Assembly (NCBI RefSeq): GCF_000420545.1
Contig: NZ_ATVD01000001.1
Coordinates: forward strand, 744,001 to 808,000
Direction of reading: 5' to 3'
DNA length: 64,000 nucleotides
Source: Arenimonas oryziterrae DSM 21050 = YC6267
GTDB taxonomy: Bacteria > Pseudomonadota > Gammaproteobacteria > Xanthomonadales > Xanthomonadaceae
The position numbers were made by a program, and so were the translations under genes. The first letter of the stretch is position 1, and the number at the start of each line of letters is the position of its first letter. This document shows positions 54,446-62,846 of the stretch, one piece after another. Under the pieces are notes generated by a model. It saw nothing but the letters and a program-made list of their open reading frames with translations, was not told the DNA's origin and did no database searches.

Positions 54446-55621
54446 TCAAGGACGACGGGCCTTCAGCGCCGCCACAGCCGGCAGCTCCTTGCCCTCGCAG
54501 AACTCGAGGAAGGCACCGCCGCCGGTGGAGATGTAGCTGATGCCGGACTCAACCCCGTATTTATCCACTGCGGCGAGCGTATCGCCACCGCCGGCGATCG
54601 AAAATGCAGGCGAGTTGGCAATTGCGCGCGCCAAAACCTCGGTTCCCTTGCCGAAAGCGTCGAATTCGAACACGCCGACCGGCCCGTTCCAGATCACGGT
54701 GCCCGCCGACCGGATGAGCTCGGCGTAGCGCGCGGCGGTGTCGGGACCGATGTCGAGGATGAGATCGTCGGCACCGACATCGGCGACCGCCTTGACGGTG
54801 GCCGGGGCATCGGCTGCGAACGCGGTGGCGACCACCACGTCGCTGGGCACGGGGATATCGGCGCCGCAGCCTTTCGCATCGGCCATGATTTTCTTCGCGG
54901 TATCGATCAGATCGTGTTCGCACAGGGATTTGCCGACCGGCAAGCCCATCGCCGCGATGAAGGTATTGGCGATGCCGCCGCCGACGATCAGCTGGTCGAC
55001 CTTGCCGACGAGATTGCCGAGCAGTTCAAGCTTGGTCGAGACCTTCGACCCGGCGACGATCGCCAGCAGGGGCCGCGCCGGATGCTCGAGCGCCTTGGCG
55101 AGCGCATCGAGCTCGGCCATCAGCAGCGGGCCGCCGCAGGCGATTTTCGCGTGGCGGATCGCGCCGTGCGTGGACGCCTGCGCACGGTGCGCGGTGCCGA
55201 ACGCATCCATGCAATAGACGTCGCACAGGGCCGCGTATTTTTTCGACAGGGCCTCGTCGTCCTTGCCCTCGCCGACGTTCATGCGGCAATTCTCCAGCAG
55301 CACCAGCTGGCCCGGCGCAACGTCGACGCCGTCGATCCAGTCGCGGATCAGGGGCACGTCGCGGCCGAGCAATTCGCCCAGGCGCTTGGCGACGGGCGCC
55401 AACGAATCCTCTTCGCTCCACACGCCTTCCTTGGGCCGGCCCAGATGCGAGGTGACCATGACCGCCGCGCCTTTCTCCAACGCCAGACGCAGGGTCGGCA
55501 GGGCCGCGGTGATGCGTTGTTCGGACGAAATCTTTCCGTCCTTGACCGGGACGTTGAGGTCTTCGCGGATCAGGACGCGCCGGCCGGCGAGATCGAGGTC
55601 GGACAGACGGAGGATGGACAT
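54446..55621 (-). CDS. pgk: Phosphoglycerate kinase
   Basis: 391-residue cytoplasmic enzyme that makes ATP and 3-phosphoglycerate. Motifs: [13 protein letters not shown] near 19-31, [43 protein letters not shown], and the C-terminal GGGDTLAAV phosphate loop. AGGAGCTGCC precedes the ATG. gapA lies upstream on the same strand beyond divergent GNAT and Sua5 genes. Confidence 0.96.
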   Translation of the reverse strand: MSILRLSDLDLAGRRVLIREDLNVPVKDGKISSEQRITAALPTLRLALEKGAAVMVTSHLGRPKEGVWSEEDSLAPVAKRLGELLGRDVPLIRDWIDGVDVAPGQLVLLENCRMNVGEGKDDEALSKKYAALCDVYCMDAFGTAHRAQASTHGAIRHAKIACGGPLLMAELDALAKALEHPARPLLAIVAGSKVSTKLELLGNLVGKVDQLIVGGGIANTFIAAMGLPVGKSLCEHDLIDTAKKIMADAKGCGADIPVPSDVVVATAFAADAPATVKAVADVGADDLILDIGPDTAARYAELIRSAGTVIWNGPVGVFEFDAFGKGTEVLARAIANSPAFSIAGGGDTLAAVDKYGVESGISYISTGGGAFLEFCEGKELPAVAALKARRP

Positions 55622-55754
55622 GGCAGCTCCTGGGAAGGGATCGGTGGCGAAAGACGGAAAGCACGGCGGCGCGCACGGCGGCCAGGCCGCCATTGTCGCC
55701 CGGCCCCGGCCCACCCGCCAAACCGCCCGCGGCGGCGTATGGGAGAATCGGCGC

Positions 55755-56315
55755 ATGAACGAGACCCCCACCCTGCGCGTGCCGGTGCTGGAAACCGAGC
55801 GCGTCCGCCTGCGCCCCTACCGCGACGACGATGTCGAGGCGATGTTCGCCCTGTACTCGGACCCGCGCGTGATGCGCTACTGGAGCTTCCCGCCGTGGAC
55901 CGAGCGCAGCCAGGCCGAGCAATACCTGGCCCGGGCCTGGGCGGCGATGGAGGCTGGAGAGATCTTTCCCTGGGCGATCGCCGACCGCGACTCCGACACG
56001 CTGATCGGTGCGCTCACGTTTTTCTCGCTGCATCGCGAACAACGCCGTCTGGAAGTGGGCTACAGCCTGTCGCCGGACTACCAGGGCCGCGGCGTTGCCG
56101 CCGAAGCCCTGCGCTGTGCGATCTCGTTTGGCTTCGACACCGTCGGTCTGGTGCGCATCGAGGCCGACATCGATCCGCGCAACGAGGCCTCGTGGCGACT
56201 GCTCGAACGCCTGGGCTTCGTCCGCGAGGGCCTGCTGCGCAAACGCTGGCGTGTGAACGGGGAAATCTGCGACACCGCGTTCTATGGCCTGCTGCCCGAG
56301 GATTTCCAGCGCTGA
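55755..56315 (+). CDS. GNAT-family N-acetyltransferase (RimJ/RimL-like)
   Basis: 186-residue acetyl-CoA-dependent transferase. [14 protein letters not shown] opens the RimJ/RimL pattern. The acetyl-CoA loop is [11 protein letters not shown] near 113-123, and [15 protein letters not shown] follows. The substrate could be a ribosomal protein N-terminus or a small molecule. GAGAAT ends exactly six bases before the ATG and there is no ribosome site. The Sua5 gene starts one base after its stop. Confidence 0.85.
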   Translation: MNETPTLRVPVLETERVRLRPYRDDDVEAMFALYSDPRVMRYWSFPPWTERSQAEQYLARAWAAMEAGEIFPWAIADRDSDTLIGALTFFSLHREQRRLEVGYSLSPDYQGRGVAAEALRCAISFGFDTVGLVRIEADIDPRNEASWRLLERLGFVREGLLRKRWRVNGEICDTAFYGLLPEDFQR

Positions 56316-56316
56316 C

Positions 56317-57297
56317 ATGAGCACCTCGAACGAGACCCGTATCGACGACGCCGTCGCCGCGCTCCGGCGCGGCGAGGTCATCGGCCTGCCGACCGAAACG
56401 GTGTACGGCTTGGCGGCGGATGCTTCGCAGCCCGCGGCGGTCGCGAAGATCTTCGCGCTCAAGGGACGGCCGGCCGATCATCCGCTGATCGTGCATATCG
56501 CCGACGCGGACGCGCTGCCCATGTGGGCGGCGACGATTCCGCCGGCGGCACGGCAGCTTGCGCAGGCGTTCTGGCCCGGCCCCTTGACCCTGATTCTGCA
56601 ACGCACAGCGCACGTGCCCGATACCGTCACCGGCGGCCAGGACACCGTGGGCCTGCGTTGCCCGGCACATCCGCTCGCCTTGCAGGTGCTGCGCGCGTTC
56701 GGCGGCGGACTTGCGGCGCCGTCGGCGAACCGCTTCGGACGCATCAGCCCGACCACGGCGGCGCATGTGCGCGACGAATTCGGCGCGGGCGTGCCGATCG
56801 TGCTCGACGGCGGCGATTGCGCGGTCGGCATCGAAAGCACGATCGTCGATCTGTCCGGCGACACGCCGCGCATCCTGCGGCCGGGCATGATTTCGCAGGC
56901 GCAGATCGAAGCCGTCATCGGCCCCGTCGCCCTCGGCAGCGGCGTGCACAGCCCGCGCGCTTCCGGCACGCTCGAGGCGCACTACGCACCGCGCACGCCG
57001 ATGCTGATGCTGCCGCGCGCGGCGCTTGAGAACGAAGCGCAGCAGCAGCGCGCGCTCGGCAAACGCGTGGCGCTGCTGGCGCTGGATGCATTGCCGGCCG
57101 ACAGCGAGGGCGAGATCTTGCCCAACGAGGCCACGGCCTATGCGCATGGCCTGTACGCGGCCCTGCGCACGCTCGACGCCCTCGGCGCGAACCTGTTGCT
57201 CGTCGAACGTCCGCCCGAACACGGCGACTGGCTGGCCGTACACGACCGCCTGCGCCGCGCGACGGTCGGTGCCGGTGCGGACGACGACGCGCCCTGA
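56317..57297 (+). CDS. Threonylcarbamoyl-AMP synthase, Sua5 type
   Basis: 326-residue enzyme that makes threonylcarbamoyl-AMP from threonine, bicarbonate and ATP for the t6A modification of ANN-decoding tRNAs. The YrdC domain (about 8-195) has GEVIGLPTETVYGLAAD, KGRPADHPLIVH and the SxN motif in APSANRFGR. The extra C-terminal domain (about 205-326) marks it as full-length Sua5 rather than the shorter TsaC. It is coupled to the GNAT gene by a one-base gap. Confidence 0.93.
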   Translation: MSTSNETRIDDAVAALRRGEVIGLPTETVYGLAADASQPAAVAKIFALKGRPADHPLIVHIADADALPMWAATIPPAARQLAQAFWPGPLTLILQRTAHVPDTVTGGQDTVGLRCPAHPLALQVLRAFGGGLAAPSANRFGRISPTTAAHVRDEFGAGVPIVLDGGDCAVGIESTIVDLSGDTPRILRPGMISQAQIEAVIGPVALGSGVHSPRASGTLEAHYAPRTPMLMLPRAALENEAQQQRALGKRVALLALDALPADSEGEILPNEATAYAHGLYAALRTLDALGANLLLVERPPEHGDWLAVHDRLRRATVGAGADDDAP

Positions 57298-57313
57298 CAG
57301 CAAGGCGGGATCG

Positions 57314-58111
57314 CTAACGCGGCTGGCGCCGGTGCGACAGCAACCAGGGCACGAACTCCGGCTCGGCATATGCCCGGTTCCAGGCATCGTGTCCGACGCC
57401 GGCGTATTCGCTGTAACGCACGTCGCCGCCGAGCTTGCGCAGCGCCTGCGCCATCGCGCGCGATTCCTCCACGGGCACGACGCGGTCGGCGTCGCCATGA
57501 AAGATCCATGCGGGCATCGGGCCGAGGCGGCGCGCGAAACGCGAGTAGCGGTCGCTGCGCGGGCCGAACAGGCTCTGCGCGACCTGGGCGCGATCCTCCT
57601 CGCGACCCGCGTACTGGTCGAGAAAACCGCAGACCGGCGCGATCGCCGCGAACCGATCGCGATGCGCGGCGGCGAGTTGCCAGACGCCCTGCCCGCCCAT
57701 CGACAGACCGGTCAGGTACACGCGTTCGGGATCGCCGTGGAATTCCGCGATCGTCGCATCGAGCGCGGCCAGGGCCTGCGTCGCCATCGCTCCGGCCCAG
57801 CGTTTGTCCGCTCGCGACTGCGGCATCACCACGAGCATCGGAAACCGCTCGGGATGCGCGCGCAGCTGCGCGGGCAAGCCGACACGCGTCTGCCGCAGGC
57901 CGTCCTCGCCGCCATCGCCAGCACCGTGCAGGAACAGCACGACCGGCCAGGCGGTGTTCGGCGTGTAGTCGTTCGGGACGAAGACCTGGTAGCGATAGCG
58001 CGCCCCCGCGACGACCAGCTCGCGCGCGACGAAGCCCGTGTCGGCCGCCGGCGCCGCGCCGCTGAGCACCGTGGCGAGCAGGAACGTGGCGAGCGTGAGA
58101 CGGGACGTCAT
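57314..58111 (-). CDS. Secreted alpha/beta-hydrolase (PHB depolymerase/esterase-like)
   Basis: 265-residue exported serine esterase. Signal peptide to about 23 (SGAAPAAD). Oxyanion region VVLFLHGAGDGGEDG, nucleophile in GLSMGGQG, acid Asp in HGDADRVVP and His in GVGHDAW complete the triad. It resembles phospholipase/carboxylesterase- or feruloyl-esterase-like predicted peptidases. The start at 58111 places the signal peptide correctly; the frame upstream is open but has no family sequence. It is convergent with the Sua5 gene. Confidence 0.83.
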   Translation of the reverse strand: MTSRLTLATFLLATVLSGAAPAADTGFVARELVVAGARYRYQVFVPNDYTPNTAWPVVLFLHGAGDGGEDGLRQTRVGLPAQLRAHPERFPMLVVMPQSRADKRWAGAMATQALAALDATIAEFHGDPERVYLTGLSMGGQGVWQLAAAHRDRFAAIAPVCGFLDQYAGREEDRAQVAQSLFGPRSDRYSRFARRLGPMPAWIFHGDADRVVPVEESRAMAQALRKLGGDVRYSEYAGVGHDAWNRAYAEPEFVPWLLSHRRQPR

Positions 58112-58198
58112 CGCTGGGCTGACGGGGCGGGGTCGACGAACATGCGGGCATCCTCGCGCCGGGCTCGCGCCGACACAAGCGCGGCGGGACGAACGCGC

Positions 58199-58225
58199 AA
58201 AAAAAGCCCCGGACAAGCCGGGGCT
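58199..58225 (-). terminator. Terminator of gapA (minus strand)
   Basis: Stem AGCCCCGG (58205-58212) with its complement (58218-58225), ACAAG loop. On the minus strand it is followed by seven T. Confidence 0.88.
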
Positions 58226-58248
58226 TTGGTGAACCGGTGCCGCAGGAC

Positions 58249-59262
58249 TTACTTCGCGGCCATCAACGCCAGCGTCATGTCGAGCATGCGGTTGGAGAAG
58301 CCCCACTCATTGTCGTACCAGCTCAGCACCTTGACCATCGTGCCTTCCATGACGCGGGTCTGGGTCGAGTCGTAGATCGACGACAGCGGGTTGTGGTTGA
58401 AGTCGATCGACACCAGCGGCGCCTTGTTGAAACCGAGCACGCCCTTGAGCGCGCCTTCGCTGGCTTCCTTGACGATCGCATCGATCTCTTCCTTGCTCGT
58501 CGCGCGCTTGGCGACGAAGCTCAGGTCGACCACGGAGACGTTGATCGTCGGCACGCGCATCGCGAAACCGTCGAGCTTGCCGTTGAGCTCCGGCAGCACC
58601 AGGCCGACCGCGGCGGCGGCGCCGGTCTTGGTCGGGATCTGCGACATCGTGGCGCTGCGCGCGCGGCGCAGGTCCGAGTGATACACGTCGGTCAGCACCT
58701 GGTCGTTGGTGTAGGCGTGGATCGTGGTCATCAGGCCGTGCGTGATGCCGATCTTCTCGTGCAGCACCTTGGCCAGCGGCGCGAGGCAGTTGGTCGTGCA
58801 CGAGGCATTGGAAATGACGGTGTGCGAGGCCTTGAGCTGGTCGTGATTGACGCCGTAGACGAAGGTGCCGTCCACGTCCTTGTCGCCGGGCGCGGAGATG
58901 ATGACCTTCTTGGCGCCGCCAGCGATGTGCGCGCCGGCCTTGGCCTTGGAGGTGAACAGGCCGGTGCATTCGAGCACGACGTCGACGTCGTGCGCGCCCC
59001 ACGGAATCTCCGCCGGGTTGCGCACCGCGTAGACCTTGATGCGGTCGCCGTTGACGATCAGATCGCCGCCCTCGGCCGACACGGTGCCCGGGAACTTGCC
59101 GTGGGCGGTGTCGTACTGGGTCAGGTGGGCATTGGTCTCGGCATCGCCCAGGTCGTTGATCGCGACGACCTGGATCTCGTGCGTGCGGTTGGATTCGTAC
59201 AGCGCACGGAGGACATTGCGGCCGATGCGGCCATAGCCGTTGATCGCGACCTTGATCGCCAT
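58249..59262 (-). CDS. gapA: Glyceraldehyde-3-phosphate dehydrogenase
   Basis: 337-residue NAD-dependent glycolytic enzyme. Motifs: [19 protein letters not shown] at the N-terminus, the catalytic Cys in [28 protein letters not shown]-like region and [14 protein letters not shown] at the C-terminus. GGAG nine bases before the ATG is the ribosome site; TAAAAT at 59309-59304 is a possible -10 box. It heads the minus-strand glycolytic block and has its own strong terminator. Confidence 0.96.
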   Translation of the reverse strand: MAIKVAINGYGRIGRNVLRALYESNRTHEIQVVAINDLGDAETNAHLTQYDTAHGKFPGTVSAEGGDLIVNGDRIKVYAVRNPAEIPWGAHDVDVVLECTGLFTSKAKAGAHIAGGAKKVIISAPGDKDVDGTFVYGVNHDQLKASHTVISNASCTTNCLAPLAKVLHEKIGITHGLMTTIHAYTNDQVLTDVYHSDLRRARSATMSQIPTKTGAAAAVGLVLPELNGKLDGFAMRVPTINVSVVDLSFVAKRATSKEEIDAIVKEASEGALKGVLGFNKAPLVSIDFNHNPLSSIYDSTQTRVMEGTMVKVLSWYDNEWGFSNRMLDMTLALMAAK

Positions 59263-59350
59263 TTTTTAGCTCCTGGAAGGATGCGAGAATGCAGGGAACC
59301 GCTATTTTATCGTCTAGCCCCCGCCCGCGACACCCCTGGAAAGCCTTCTG

Positions 59351-60199
59351 ATGACCCGGTTCCGCCCCTTTTTGCTCGCTTCGGCGCTGTTTCTGACCTC
59401 GACCGCCTGCCTGGCCTGGAGCGCCAATGGGCATCGGATCGTCGGCGAGCTGGCACAGGCGCAGCTCAGCCCGGCGGCCCGCGCAGAAGTCGCCCGGCTG
59501 CTCGCGGGCGAGCCGGTGCCGACCCTGGCCGGCGTCGCCACCTGGGCCGACGAATTGCGCGACACCGACGAGGCCCGCGCCAAACAGACCAGCACCTGGC
59601 ACTACATGAACTTTCCGCGCGGCGATTGCAGCTACGTGCCGCCGCGCGACTGCCCGGATGGCCGCTGCGTGATCGCGGCGATCAATCGCCAGTTCCTGAT
59701 CCTGTCCGATCGCACGCGTCCGGATGCTGAGCGGCGCGAAGCGCTGAAATTCCTCGTGCATTTCGTCGGCGACGTGCATCAGCCGATGCATGCCGGCTGG
59801 AGTGACGACCGCGGCGGCAACGATTTCCAGGTGAACTACCAGGACAAGGGCACGAACCTGCATTCGACCTGGGACCGCCTCATCGTCAACAGTCGCGGTC
59901 TCGATCCTGTGGCTTACGCGGACCTGTTGCGCCGGCAGTCGCCCCTGCCGCGCGACGCCACGCGGCAGTCGGACCGGCCGGCGGTGGATTGGGCGCTGGA
60001 GTCGTGCCGGATCGTGCGCGATGACTCGGTCTATCCCGATAAGCGCGTGATCACCGACGCGTATCTGACCACCCATCGCCCGCAGGTCGAACGCCGGCTG
60101 CGCGAAGCCGGCAACCGCCTGGCCGACATGCTCAACTACGCCCTGGCCGCCGCGCCGGCTGCCACGGCGCCGACAACCTCTCCCGCCCCGACGAGATAG
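59351..60199 (+). CDS. Secreted S1/P1-type zinc nuclease
   Basis: 282-residue exported nuclease for single-stranded nucleic acids. The signal peptide ends after SxACLA, so the mature protein begins with Trp (WSANGHRIVGELA); this N-terminal Trp is a zinc ligand in S1/P1 enzymes. Further ligands: ATWADELR (Asp), TWHYMN (His), HFVGDVHQPMHAG (His, Asp, His) and GGNDF (Asp). It may scavenge phosphate or nucleosides outside the cell. The MBL gene starts four bases downstream. Confidence 0.9.
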   Translation: MTRFRPFLLASALFLTSTACLAWSANGHRIVGELAQAQLSPAARAEVARLLAGEPVPTLAGVATWADELRDTDEARAKQTSTWHYMNFPRGDCSYVPPRDCPDGRCVIAAINRQFLILSDRTRPDAERREALKFLVHFVGDVHQPMHAGWSDDRGGNDFQVNYQDKGTNLHSTWDRLIVNSRGLDPVAYADLLRRQSPLPRDATRQSDRPAVDWALESCRIVRDDSVYPDKRVITDAYLTTHRPQVERRLREAGNRLADMLNYALAAAPAATAPTTSPAPTR

Positions 60200-60203
60200 T
60201 TCC

Positions 60204-61067
60204 ATGAGCGCAGTCCGCGTCCACCCGCAGCACCATGCCGGCAGCGGCACCTGGACCTACGTGGTGGCCGATGAGGGCAGCGACGCGGCGGTAATCATCG
60301 ATCCGGTGCTCGACTACGACGGCGTCTCGGGCCGCACTCGCACAGACAGCGCGCAAGCCTTGCTCGATCTCGTCTCCGCACAGGGCTACCGGGTCACGCG
60401 CATTCTGGAAACGCATGCGCATGCCGATCATCTTTCCGCAGCGTCCTGGCTGAAGTCGCAGCTCGGTGCCGGAATCGCGATCGGCGAAGGCATCCGGCGC
60501 GTGCAGGAAACGTTCAAACCGGTCTTCAATCTCGAGGCCGGCTTCGCCACCGACGGCTCGCAGTTCGATCAGCTGTTCGCAGATGGCGACACGTTCTCCG
60601 TCGGCGGCACGACGGCACGCGTGATCGCCGTGCCCGGCCACACCAGCGACAGCGTGGCCTACCTGATCGGCGATGCCCTGTTCGTCGGCGACAGTCTGTT
60701 CATGCCCGACGGCGGCACGGCGCGCTGCGATTTTCCCGGCGGCGATGCGGCGACGCTGTACCGCTCGATCCAGCGGCTGTTCGAACTACCCGAGGCGACG
60801 CGCGTGTTCGTCTGTCACGACTACGCGCCCGGTGGCCGCGAGCTGCGCTGCGAGACCAGCATCGGCGCGCAGAAGGCGGACAATCTGCATGTCGGCGGCG
60901 GCAAGACCGAGGCGGAGTTCGTCGCATTGCGCCAGGCGCGCGATGCGACCCTCGCCATGCCGGCACTGATGTTGCCTGCCGTGCAGGTCAACATCCGCGC
61001 GGGCCAGCTGCCGCCGAAGGAAGACAACGACGTGCGCTATCTGAAAATTCCGCTCGATCGGTTGTGA
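60204..61067 (+). CDS. Persulfide dioxygenase-like MBL-fold metallohydrolase (ETHE1/Blh family)
   Basis: 287-residue metallo-beta-lactamase-fold protein. The metal motif is THAHADHLSAA; further ligands are in VPGHTSDS, GDSLFMPDGGTARCDFPGG and CHDYAP. ADHLSA with GTARCDFPGG is typical of the ETHE1/Blh branch that oxidises glutathione persulfide in sulfide detoxification. No BigR-like regulator or rhodanese gene is adjacent. It lies four bases after the nuclease gene, an unexpected pairing. Confidence 0.85.
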   Translation: MSAVRVHPQHHAGSGTWTYVVADEGSDAAVIIDPVLDYDGVSGRTRTDSAQALLDLVSAQGYRVTRILETHAHADHLSAASWLKSQLGAGIAIGEGIRRVQETFKPVFNLEAGFATDGSQFDQLFADGDTFSVGGTTARVIAVPGHTSDSVAYLIGDALFVGDSLFMPDGGTARCDFPGGDAATLYRSIQRLFELPEATRVFVCHDYAPGGRELRCETSIGAQKADNLHVGGGKTEAEFVALRQARDATLAMPALMLPAVQVNIRAGQLPPKEDNDVRYLKIPLDRL

Positions 61068-61116
61068 CGTGATCCGCGTCGCCCGATCGTGACTGACCGG
61101 GCGAGCGGTGGGATCG

Positions 61117-62364
61117 CTACGGCGAGGACGACTGACCGGAACTCGCCGGCGCCGGCGACTCGGGCTCGAACTGGATCGGCACGCGCACCCAGCCTTCGAC
61201 GGGCTTGCCGTCGGAATCGCGGCTGGCATTGCTGAAGTGCCATTGCGACGCGGCCTCGATCGCGGCCTGATCGAAAACGCCGGCCGGTTCCGAACTTTCT
61301 ACTTGCACTTGCTTGACGTTGCCGTCGATACCGACGAGCAGCTTCAGCATGACCTTGCCGCGCAGGCCTTCCGCCTTCGCCGCGTCCGGATATTTCGGCG
61401 GTGTCAGCACGTCGCCTTCGGTGATGCGGGTGACGCTGGGCACCGGCGCCGGTTGGGCGACGGTCGGCGACGGCTTCGGTGCGGCGTAGGCCGGTTGTGC
61501 GATCCAGGCGGCGTAGCTGCCGGTGGCGACGACGACGGCGACCAGCATCGCGCCGGACAACCGTCGCGCGGTGCCGGGCAGTGGATGTTTGAGCATGGCG
61601 ATTCTCTCCTTGAGCGGATGATTCGAAGGCCAATGGCAGCCGAGCGGCAAACCGAATTCGGCCAGTTGGGTTTTCAGCATCGCGTCGCCGTACGTGCGCC
61701 GGGATTTGGGGAACTGCTGCAACACGACGGCATCGCAGGCCAGCTCCTGATCGAAGCGGAAGCGCGTCGCCGCGTAGTGCACCAGCGGGTTGAACCAGAA
61801 CAGGCAGCGCAGAACGCTCGCCAGGGTTTGTGCATGCACATCGCCGCGGCGCAGGTGCACCTGTTCGTGCGCCAGCACCAGCGCCTGTTCGTCGGCGTTG
61901 TAGCGTTCGCGGAAATCGGTCGGCAGCACGATGCGCGGACGCAGGAATCCGGCGACAGCGGGACCGTGTCCGATCACTTCGTCATAAGGCAGATGCGCAT
62001 GCCGTTGCACAAGCCGGTTGAAGTTCGTCTGCCGGCGCGCGATCACGATCAAGAATGCGACCATGCCCAGCAGCCACAGCGGCAGCAGCCAGGTCGCGGC
62101 GGCGGGCGCCGACGCGGTCCAGGCTGACGCCAGCGACTGCGGCAAGCCGATGGTCACGGCGGGCGCGATGACTGGCAGTGTCTGCGGCGACGGCGCGGGC
62201 AGCAGTACGGCCAGCACCGCCAACGGCGCGCCGACCCACAGCACATAGGCAACGCGCGCACCCCATCCGCGTCGCAGTGGCTGCCGCACCAGGGCGATGA
62301 ACACGATCGCCGCGCTGATCGCCAGCGTCGCCTGCCCCAATTCGGTCAACAGATCAGCGTTCAT
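61117..62364 (-). CDS. BlaR1-type M56 membrane peptidase fused to a TonB C-terminal domain
   Basis: 415-residue inner-membrane protein. Transmembrane helices lie at about 10-30, 36-57 and 88-110. The M56 zinc peptidase loop has HEQVHLRRGD (HExxH), and another helix is near 270-290. The TonB C-terminal domain is at about 315-400 (PPKYPDAAKAEGLRGKVMLKLLVGIDG, FDQAAIEAASQWHF). It lacks the penicillin-sensor domain of true BlaR1, so the signal is not a beta-lactam by this route. Its ATG overlaps the blaI end by 11 bases. Confidence 0.87.
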   Translation of the reverse strand: MNADLLTELGQATLAISAAIVFIALVRQPLRRGWGARVAYVLWVGAPLAVLAVLLPAPSPQTLPVIAPAVTIGLPQSLASAWTASAPAAATWLLPLWLLGMVAFLIVIARRQTNFNRLVQRHAHLPYDEVIGHGPAVAGFLRPRIVLPTDFRERYNADEQALVLAHEQVHLRRGDVHAQTLASVLRCLFWFNPLVHYAATRFRFDQELACDAVVLQQFPKSRRTYGDAMLKTQLAEFGLPLGCHWPSNHPLKERIAMLKHPLPGTARRLSGAMLVAVVVATGSYAAWIAQPAYAAPKPSPTVAQPAPVPSVTRITEGDVLTPPKYPDAAKAEGLRGKVMLKLLVGIDGNVKQVQVESSEPAGVFDQAAIEAASQWHFSNASRDSDGKPVEGWVRVPIQFEPESPAPASSGQSSSP

Positions 62365-62728
62365 CGTCGAGACCCTCGATCAGTTTCTTCAGTTCGCCGA
62401 TGTCCTTCTTGCTCAGCTTGCCCTTCTCGCTGAAATGCGCGACCAGGGGCGCGACGCGCCCGTCGAACAGGCGATTGAGCAGGCTGCGGCTCTGCCCGTG
62501 CACCCAGTCCTCGCGCTTGAGCACGGGCAGGTAGCTGTAACGGCGACCGTCCTTGTCGGCGCGCAGCGCGCCCTTTTTCAGCAGCCGGTTGAGCAAGGTC
62601 TTGATCGTGGGTTCCTGCCAGTGCTGCTCGCGCGCGAGCTCGGCGATCACTTCCTCGGCACTGCGCGGGCTACGTCGCCACAACACTTCCATCACGATGC
62701 TTTCGGCGTCACTGATCTGGATGGTCAT
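62354..62728 (-). CDS. BlaI/MecI-family repressor
   Basis: 124-residue winged-helix repressor. The DNA-binding domain (1-75) has ISDAESIVMEVLWRRSP and EPTIKTLLNRLLKKGAL, and the C-terminal helices dimerise. In this family a partner M56 protein triggers cleavage of the repressor. Two TACA-N2-TGTA-type palindromes lie just upstream, so it represses itself and the fused M56-TonB gene. Confidence 0.92.
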   Translation of the reverse strand: MTIQISDAESIVMEVLWRRSPRSAEEVIAELAREQHWQEPTIKTLLNRLLKKGALRADKDGRRYSYLPVLKREDWVHGQSRSLLNRLFDGRVAPLVAHFSEKGKLSKKDIGELKKLIEGLDDER

Positions 62729-62742
62729 TCCGGACTCTCTTG

Positions 62743-62756
62743 ATTACATCTGTAAT
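62743..62756. promoter_or_regulatory. BlaI-type operator 1
   Basis: Perfect palindrome ATTACATCTGTAAT containing TACA-N2-TGTA, 15 bases before the blaI ATG on the minus strand. Confidence 0.75.
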
Positions 62757-62767
62757 TTGAAATGAGA

Positions 62768-62781
62768 ATTACACTCGTAAT
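62768..62781. promoter_or_regulatory. BlaI-type operator 2
   Basis: ATTACACTCGTAAT, differing from operator 1 by two inner bases. Centres are 25 bases apart, so two dimers could bind side by side over the promoter. Confidence 0.65.
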
Positions 62782-62846
62782 CGTCGATGTCAAGCCCCCG
62801 GATCGGGCATGCGATACTCGAAGCCGCCCGTTTCCGGAAGCCCGAT

